In this document: positions 6,059 through 10,095 of the stretch, one piece after another
How the letters are laid out: each line of letters opens with the position of its first letter
Numbering within the stretch: the stretch's first letter is position 1
DNA from: an uncultured Dyadobacter sp.
Lineage (GTDB): Bacteria > Bacteroidota > Bacteroidia > Cytophagales > Spirosomataceae
Assembly: GCA_946481035.1 (NCBI GenBank)
Contig: CAMLNK010000064.1
Location: forward strand, 1 to 10,095
Direction of reading: 5' to 3'
DNA length: 10,095 nt
Notes under the pieces: generated by a model
The model's input: the letters and a program-made list of their open reading frames with translations, nothing else
What the model was told of the DNA's origin: nothing
The model's database searches: none
Program-made: the position numbers and the translations under genes

Positions 6059-6694
6059 TTAGAGCTTTTCCAGCAAGATGTCTTTCCAGCGCACCTTGAT
6101 ACCGCCGCCGTCGTGGATCTGCAATGCGATCGAACCTTCGCCCGCACCGATTTTAGCGTCGGTAAGGTCTACCATTTCGTGGCCATTGAGCCAGGTTTGC
6201 GTGCGGTCGCCTTCCGCGCGAATGCGTAGCGTGTTCCATTCGCCCATTTTCAGGAAGCCTTCTTTCTCGTCGGGAATCTGCACGAGCCAATTACGGCCGT
6301 ACGATTCGTAAATGCCGCCGGTGTCGTGGTTCGGCGGCGCCACTTCCACCTGCCAGCCCGAGACTTTGGTTCCGGTTACGGTCGAGCGGAAGAATACACC
6401 GCTGTTACCATTCGCCTCCTGTTTGAATTTGAGGGTCAGGTCGAAGTTCTTGTAAAACTTGTCGGTGGTGAGGTATCCGTACTTCTTGTCAGGGCCGCTC
6501 TCGCAGATGAGCTCTCCGCCTTCGACGTACCATTTTTCAGTGCCGTGAACGGTCCAGCCTTTGAGGTCTTTTCCGTTGAATAATTTGACAGGCTTTTTCA
6601 ATGGATCGGCAGATGGCCCTTTCAGCGCGAAAAACGCCGAATTAAGCATCAGAACGGCCGCTCCGGCGACGATCAATCGTCTCAATTTTAACAT
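6059..6694 (-). CDS. Secreted DUF1080 / 3-keto-disaccharide hydrolase-domain protein
   Basis: This is a 211-residue exported protein. Residues 1-23 form a signal peptide (MLKLRRL, then a hydrophobic core ending near SAFFA). Residues about 35-211 are one DUF1080 (PF06439) domain, a concanavalin-like jelly roll. The hallmarks are visible: KLFNGKDLKGWTVHG, then W-V-EGGEL, the strand pair KNFDLTLKFKQEANGNSGVFFRS, GWQVEVAPPNHDTGGIYESYGR, GEWNTLRIRAEGD, and the closing GSIALQIHDGGGIKVRWKDI. Some family members hydrolyse 3-keto-glycosides, and many are uncharacterised carbohydrate-binding or hydrolytic proteins; the exact activity here is not determinable. Length fits a single-domain member. It diverges from the FAS1 lipoprotein gene and reads toward the receptor operon 130 bp downstream. 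Whether the two are cotranscribed depends on the hairpins between them. Confidence 0.92.
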   Translation of the reverse strand: MLKLRRLIVAGAAVLMLNSAFFALKGPSADPLKKPVKLFNGKDLKGWTVHGTEKWYVEGGELICESGPDKKYGYLTTDKFYKNFDLTLKFKQEANGNSGVFFRSTVTGTKVSGWQVEVAPPNHDTGGIYESYGRNWLVQIPDEKEGFLKMGEWNTLRIRAEGDRTQTWLNGHEMVDLTDAKIGAGEGSIALQIHDGGGIKVRWKDILLEKL

Positions 6695-6789
6695 GGTGGT
6701 TATAGGATTAGGATTAAAAATTTATGGTTACAAATTCTATCAAACTACATTTTGCATTAGTTTTACGAAAATTAACCACTTGGAAAGCT

Positions 6790-7305
6790 ATGAAAAAAAA
6801 CCGTTTTGGGGGGCGTTGGGCAACATTTTTTTTGGCAGCAGGGCTATTTTCAACGATTTTGATTTCTTGTAAGGAAGACAGCGACGACATTGTAAAAAAC
6901 AAAGCGGTGACGGACATCATTAGCGAAAATCCCGAGTTCAGCATATTGAAAGAAATCGTGGAGAAAGCAAAAGCCAATGATGCGCTAAGAGCACAGAACT
7001 CGACTTTTTTCTTGCCTGACAATGCCGCATTTCAGAGAGCAAATATTACCAGTTCGGCTGCAATCACTAGCAAACCCGATCCGGAGGTACTGGCTTTCCT
7101 GAATTCTTTTATCATCAAAAGTATCTACGACGTAGATGCCACCCTTCCAGCCGACAGCGTAAATACAGTCAGTGGCAAAAAGATCAAGCTTGTGAAACAG
7201 GGAGACGTGGTGAATGTGAACAATGCCGCGATCACTAAAAAGAATGTTTCGGCAGCCAATGGACTCATTCAGGTAGTCGACAGCGTCTATGTGAAGATTA
7301 AATAG
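6790..7305 (+). CDS. Fasciclin (FAS1)-domain lipoprotein, probably surface-exposed
   Basis: This is a 171-residue lipoprotein. The N-terminus MKKNRFGGRWATFFLAAGLFSTILISC gives a lipobox (L-I-S-C) with the lipidated Cys at 27. The next residues, KEDSDD, resemble the lipoprotein export signal (Lys plus acidic residues just after the Cys) described in Bacteroidota, suggesting display on the outer leaflet. Residues about 38-170 form a single FAS1 domain: VTDIISENPEFSILKEIV, STFFLPDNAAFQRA, VLAFLNSFI, and the closing NGLIQVVDSVYVKIK that matches the family's NG-I-x-V-I-D-x-V-L ending. FAS1 domains commonly mediate adhesion or cell-surface interactions. The frame is open to an ATG at 6724, but the signal peptide fixes the start at 6790. 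Upstream, TACATTTTG (6746-6754) is one base longer than a -7 consensus, so the promoter is uncertain. Confidence 0.88.
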   Translation: MKKNRFGGRWATFFLAAGLFSTILISCKEDSDDIVKNKAVTDIISENPEFSILKEIVEKAKANDALRAQNSTFFLPDNAAFQRANITSSAAITSKPDPEVLAFLNSFIIKSIYDVDATLPADSVNTVSGKKIKLVKQGDVVNVNNAAITKKNVSAANGLIQVVDSVYVKIK

Positions 7306-7320
7306 CGATTCAAAAGCAAT

Positions 7321-7370
7321 ATAAAATGAAAAACCCCGAAGTTTCAAGACTCCGGGGTTTTTCATTTTAT
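7321..7370. terminator. Bidirectional intrinsic terminator between the FAS1 gene and ndk
   Basis: This is a perfect 18-bp inverted repeat. ATAAAATGAAAAACCCCG (7321-7338) pairs with CGGGGTTTTTCATTTTAT (7353-7370) around a 14-nt loop that can add three further pairs. The GC core is CCCCG/CGGGG, and each arm's A/T part supplies a U5 tract on either strand. It lies 15 nt after the FAS1 stop and 11 nt from the ndk stop, so it serves both convergent genes. Confidence 0.92.
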
Positions 7371-7381
7371 CCGTTTTCTTC

Positions 7382-7801
7382 TCAGAACTGCTCTATGTGT
7401 GAGAAGAAGAAATTTCCTTCGATTTCAGCGTTTTCGTCTGAATCCGATCCGTGGATCGCATTCGCTTCGATCGATTTCGCATACAATTTACGGATCGTGC
7501 CTTCCTCTGCATTGGCAGGGTTGGTAGCGCCGATCAGCGTGCGGAAATCAGCCACCGCGTTCTCCTTTTCCAGGATCATCGGAACGATCGCGCCGGACGA
7601 CATATACTTGCAAAGATCATTATAGAAAGGCCGCTCTTTGTGCACCGCGTAAAATTCGCCGGCACGCTCAGGGGTAAGTAGCGTTTTTTTCAGGGCCACA
7701 ACTCGAAATCCTGCTGCTTCGATCATTTTGATGATTGAACCTGAATGACCATCCCGTACAGCATCCGGCTTGATCATGGTAAATGTCCTATTTGTTGGCA
7801 T
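7382..7801 (-). CDS. ndk: Nucleoside diphosphate kinase
   Basis: This enzyme moves the gamma-phosphate of ATP onto nucleoside diphosphates through a phosphohistidine, balancing (d)NTP pools in the cytoplasm. The 139-residue product has the expected features in order: [10 protein letters not shown] at residues 6-15 (K11 contacts phosphate), the Kpn-loop region around 90-105 ([17 protein letters not shown], with R87 and R104), and the active-site block NAIHGSDS with catalytic H117. Length is normal for the family, and the C-terminal extension [14 protein letters not shown] fits bacterial homologues. The start [13 protein letters not shown] is at the usual distance from the first motif. It diverges from the nrnA-like gene and converges on the FAS1 gene. 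An exact -7 box lies about 30 nt upstream. Nothing is unusual. Confidence 0.98.
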   Translation of the reverse strand: MPTNRTFTMIKPDAVRDGHSGSIIKMIEAAGFRVVALKKTLLTPERAGEFYAVHKERPFYNDLCKYMSSGAIVPMILEKENAVADFRTLIGATNPANAEEGTIRKLYAKSIEANAIHGSDSDENAEIEGNFFFSHIEQF

Positions 7802-7829
7802 ACGTACTTGGCTAAATTGATTTTGGGTG

Positions 7830-7837
7830 CAAAGCTA
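7830..7837 (-). promoter_or_regulatory. Candidate -7 promoter box for ndk (TAGCTTTG)
   Basis: The minus strand reads TAGCTTTG followed by CACCC, an exact match to the Bacteroidota consensus TAnnTTTG. It would start transcription near 7823, giving a leader of about 22 nt to the ndk ATG at 7801. The -33 region reads TTCAA instead of TTTG, so the match is to the -7 element only. Confidence 0.5.
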
Positions 7838-7953
7838 CTATTTTTCAACCTATATCCTTGAACCTTTCGTCCTCAAACACGCGCCTTATATTAAATCACT
7901 GCCTGATTGCCAGCCTTTACCGTCCATAATGAAGCAAATCCCAACAGTTTTGT

Positions 7954-7961
7954 TAATTTTG
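7954..7961 (+). promoter_or_regulatory. Candidate -7 promoter box for the nrnA-like gene (TAATTTTG)
   Basis: TAATTTTG exactly matches the Bacteroidota -7 consensus TAnnTTTG and lies 45 nt before the GTG start at 8007, implying a leader of about 39 nt. No TTTG is seen 19-21 nt further upstream. It diverges from the ndk box, so the 205-bp gap 7802-8006 is a two-way promoter region. Confidence 0.4.
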
Positions 7962-8006
7962 TGGGCTCTAAGCAAACAGGAAATACCTCTTTTGAACTAA
8001 GTCACT

Positions 8007-9041
8007 GTGAATCAAATCATTGAAGAGCTTCGCTCTTTTTTATCCCAACCCCAAAAAATTGTTATCACAACGCACCGCGACCCGGATGCGGATGCATTGG
8101 GTTCGTCTCTGGGCTGGGCCAGTTATTTGCTCAAAAAAGGACATGAAGTGACGGTTATCAGCCCTACCGACTATGCCGCGAACCTGCGCTGGCTTTCAGG
8201 TATGGACCGCGTGCTCGTATATGAGAAGGCTTCGGAGCAGGGTAAATGCAAAAGGAAAATCGAGCAGGCGACGCTGATCTGCTGCCTTGACTTCTCTGCA
8301 TTGTCGCGGTTGAAGGACCTCGGCAAGGTGGTTCAGGATGCGGCGGCGCCGAAAATGATGATCGACCATCACCTCGAACCTGAACATTTTGCGAAATGGA
8401 TGGTTTGGGATACCACGGCAGCGGCTACGGCGCAGCTGGTCTATGAATTAGTGAAAGAAATGGAAGGCGGCCTGCCTGCCGACCAGATTTTTGACATTCC
8501 GATGGCCGAATGCCTCTACGCGGGCATTATGACCGACACCGGCTCGTTCCGTCACGGCAATGTGACGCCCGCTGTGCACCTCGCGGTAGCCGATCTAATG
8601 CGGACAGGCTTCGATTCGAGCCGAGTGCACCGGCTGATCTACGACAATGCACCGCTTTCGCGCCTGCAATTCCTGGGTTATGTGCTTTGCAACAAACTAA
8701 CCGTGCTGCCCGAATACCGCACGGCCTATATGGTACTTACCGAAGCCGAACTGCAAAAATTCAACTCTGCATCCGGCGAAACGGAAGGAATCGTAAACTA
8801 TGGCTTGCAGGTCGAAAATGTAGTGATGTCGGCCATGTTCATCGAACGCAAAGGCGAGGTGAAGATCTCGTTCCGGTCGGTTGGTTCGTTCTCGGTACGA
8901 GACCTGGCCAGCACGCATTTCAGCGGCGGCGGACATAAGAATGCATCGGGAGGCCGTTCCGAACAATCAGTAAATGAAACAGTTGCAAGATTTTTAAGCA
9001 TACTTCCTTCATACCAGGAAGAACTTTTGAGCGTTGACTAA
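8007..9041 (+). CDS. nrnA: DHH/DHHA1 phosphoesterase, NrnA-type (oligoribonuclease / pAp phosphatase family)
   Basis: This is a 344-residue cytoplasmic metal-dependent phosphoesterase. NrnA-type members degrade 2-5-nt RNA oligomers and dephosphorylate 3'-phosphoadenosine 5'-phosphate; related enzymes hydrolyse cyclic-dinucleotide products such as pGpG. All DHH metal-binding motifs are present: THRDPDADALGSSLG (H23, D27, D29), CLDFS (D95), DHH at 120-122, and MTDTGSFRH (D177). The C-terminal DHHA1 substrate-binding domain ends in GGGHKNASGG (307-316). Length suits stand-alone NrnA (about 310-350). The start is a GTG: an in-frame TAA lies only 6 nt upstream (7998-8000), and no ATG fits before motif I. 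The FKBP gene follows after 46 nt on the same strand and may be cotranscribed. The family is certain; substrate preference within it is not fixed by sequence. Confidence 0.93.
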   Translation: MNQIIEELRSFLSQPQKIVITTHRDPDADALGSSLGWASYLLKKGHEVTVISPTDYAANLRWLSGMDRVLVYEKASEQGKCKRKIEQATLICCLDFSALSRLKDLGKVVQDAAAPKMMIDHHLEPEHFAKWMVWDTTAAATAQLVYELVKEMEGGLPADQIFDIPMAECLYAGIMTDTGSFRHGNVTPAVHLAVADLMRTGFDSSRVHRLIYDNAPLSRLQFLGYVLCNKLTVLPEYRTAYMVLTEAELQKFNSASGETEGIVNYGLQVENVVMSAMFIERKGEVKISFRSVGSFSVRDLASTHFSGGGHKNASGGRSEQSVNETVARFLSILPSYQEELLSVD

Positions 9042-9087
9042 ACTTAAATTCTAACTTCACTAAAATATCTTTAATTAACACATTCCA

Positions 9088-9999
9088 ATGAATTTAAAAA
9101 CAATCGGTTATGCGATGGGCATAACTATTCTCGCAGCCGCTTGCAATCAACATCGTCAGCAGGTTACCGAAAGCGGCCTTAAATACACGCTTTTCGATCA
9201 CGAAGACGATGCAAGAAAGGCTAAACTGGGGGATATCATGACATTCCACCTGGTGTTGAAGAATGGTACAGACTCTACGCTCCGCGATACATATAAAGAG
9301 AAAAATCCGGTGAAAATGGTATTGCAGGCGCCTCCTTACAAAGGCAGCTTCGAAGAAGGCCTTACCATGCTCGCTACCGGCGACAGCGCCAAGTTTATGG
9401 TCAATGCGGATACGTTGTTCGCGAAAATCGGCCAGCCAATGCCGCCGATGATCAAAAAAGGTTCAGAACTGAGTTTTACTGTGAAAGTTGTAAGCGTGCT
9501 GACTTCGGAAGAATTCCAGAAGCAGCAAGCTGAGGCCGGCAAAAAGCAAAAGGATATCGACGCGAAAGTGATCGAAGAATACCTGGTTAAAAACAACCTG
9601 AAAGCGAAAGCCAGAAAAACTGCTTCCGGCCTGGTTTACGTACCGCAAACAGAAGGAACAGGCGCAAGCCCTGCTGCCGGCGACAATGTGAAAGTACATT
9701 ACACAGGCAAGTTCCTGGATGGCAAAGAATTCGATAGCTCTAAAAACCAGGGCAAACCGCTTGACCTGCAAGTAGGCGCCGGAATGGTGATAGCGGGTTG
9801 GGACGAAGGCATTACCCTGATGAAAAAAGGAGAAAAAGGGCTCCTATTGATTCCTTCGGGCCTTGCTTATGGACCTGAAACTTACGGGCCAATCCCTGGC
9901 AACTCGGTATTGCAGTTCGAAATGGAACTGATCGACTTTACCAAAGGCGCGAAACCAGCTGCCGGGCCTGCACTTCCGGCTCCTGCTCCGGCGAAGTAA
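9088..9999 (+). CDS. FKBP-type peptidyl-prolyl isomerase lipoprotein with two FKBP-like domains
   Basis: This 303-residue envelope protein probably helps periplasmic folding by proline isomerisation. The signal MNLKTIGYAMGITILAAAC gives a lipidated Cys at 19. The following NQHRQQ lacks acidic residues, so a periplasm-facing anchor is likelier than surface display. Residues about 27-140 form a divergent FKBP-like domain (SGLKYTLFDH, GSFEEGLTMLATGD, ending LSFTVKVVSV). A charged helical linker spans about 141-178. The canonical domain is at about 180-285: VKVHYTGKFLDGKEFDSS, VIAGWDEGI, then AYGPETYGPIPGNSVLQFEMELIDF, retaining the aromatic pocket (Y, F-D, V-I, W, Y, F). The first domain lacks the HYTG/EFD and VI-GW residues and is probably non-catalytic. 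The tail is Ala/Pro-rich. Gliding-motility GldI is a related lipoprotein, but I cannot assign that role. It is 46 nt downstream of the nrnA-like gene. Confidence 0.94.
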   Translation: MNLKTIGYAMGITILAAACNQHRQQVTESGLKYTLFDHEDDARKAKLGDIMTFHLVLKNGTDSTLRDTYKEKNPVKMVLQAPPYKGSFEEGLTMLATGDSAKFMVNADTLFAKIGQPMPPMIKKGSELSFTVKVVSVLTSEEFQKQQAEAGKKQKDIDAKVIEEYLVKNNLKAKARKTASGLVYVPQTEGTGASPAAGDNVKVHYTGKFLDGKEFDSSKNQGKPLDLQVGAGMVIAGWDEGITLMKKGEKGLLLIPSGLAYGPETYGPIPGNSVLQFEMELIDFTKGAKPAAGPALPAPAPAK

Positions 10000-10016
10000 G
10001 TCAAGCTGAATACTAG

Positions 10017-10077
10017 TGCCGCGAAGGCACGAATTAGCACGAAGAATCATTCGTGTTCAATTCGTGCCTTCGTGGCA
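10017..10077. repeat. Long imperfect palindrome of the 'cacgaa' intergenic-repeat type, possible terminator of the FKBP gene
   Basis: Left arm TGCCGCGAAGGCACGAATT with AGCACGAA (10017-10043) pairs with TTCGTGTTCAATTCGTGCCTTCGTGGCA read in reverse (10050-10077). This gives about 25 pairs, one internal mismatch and one small asymmetric bulge, around a 6-nt loop. The arms also contain the direct motif GCACGAA twice (plus the inverse TTCGTG three times). It begins 17 nt after the FKBP stop and is followed by TTTAAA, not a long U run. Short palindromic repeats built on 'cacgaaggcacgaa' are common between genes in several bacterial phyla; I infer this is one copy of such a family. Confidence 0.7.
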
Positions 10078-10095
10078 TTTAAACCCTTCCCATTT

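Noticed and set aside
6007..6060. Direct repeat GCCGGTTT at 6007-6014 and 6053-6060
   Set aside because: It is only 8 nt and is accounted for by the imperfect hairpin downstream of the DUF1080 gene.
6724..6789. Upstream ATG for the FAS1 lipoprotein
   Set aside because: The extra 22 residues would bury the lipoprotein signal peptide that starts at 6790.
9066..9073. TATCTTTA as a -7 box for the FKBP gene
   Set aside because: It matches 7 of 8 consensus positions but has no -33 partner and sits in a 46-nt AT-rich gap where such matches arise easily. Cotranscription with the nrnA-like gene is as likely.

Overview
The window looks like chromosomal DNA from a Bacteroidota bacterium of the Cytophagales type; a Dyadobacter- or Spirosoma-like genome would fit. 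The grounds are a TonB-dependent receptor with an N-terminal carboxypeptidase-regulatory-like domain, a LytS/LytTR pair, a DUF1080 (3-keto-disaccharide hydrolase) protein, a fasciclin lipoprotein with a surface-export-like signal, roughly 50% GC, mostly no Shine-Dalgarno sites, and several exact TAnnTTTG -7 boxes. The genus is inferred from general knowledge and was not tested.

Layout. Positions 1-518 (minus) hold the first 172 codons of uppS, cut by the window edge. Positions 519-836 have no confident gene, only a possible 66-residue ORF. Positions 837-5928 (minus) form a tight four-gene block, transcribed in the order TonB-dependent receptor (5928-3769), secreted TPR-like protein (3733-3077), LytS-type sensor kinase (3051-1603) and LytTR response regulator (1619-837). 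Gaps are 35 and 25 nt, and the last pair overlaps by 17 nt. Positions 6059-6694 (minus) hold a DUF1080 protein. Diverging from it at 6790-7305 (plus) is a FAS1-domain lipoprotein. A strong bidirectional terminator (7321-7370) separates that from ndk (7382-7801, minus). Diverging from ndk are an NrnA-type DHH/DHHA1 phosphoesterase (8007-9041) and a two-domain FKBP lipoprotein (9088-9999). The window ends in a long imperfect palindrome (10017-10077) resembling a dispersed intergenic repeat.

Most notable is the four-gene block. Its kinase carries 16 uninterrupted pentapeptide repeats with a 20-residue super-period (one beta-helix coil) in front of four membrane segments, an uncommon input module. 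The start codon of the first gene lies in the 3' arm of a 59-nt hairpin followed directly by a U6 tract on the coding strand. This looks like an intrinsic terminator or attenuator placed on the start codon, and a Bacteroidota-type -7 box overlaps its upper part. Together these suggest a regulated outer-membrane uptake or sensing operon with its own two-component system. The ligand, and the functional link itself, are inference.

The other genes are housekeeping (uppS, ndk, nrnA-like) or generic envelope proteins (DUF1080, FAS1, FKBP). No tRNA, rRNA, CRISPR array, transposase or phage gene was seen.
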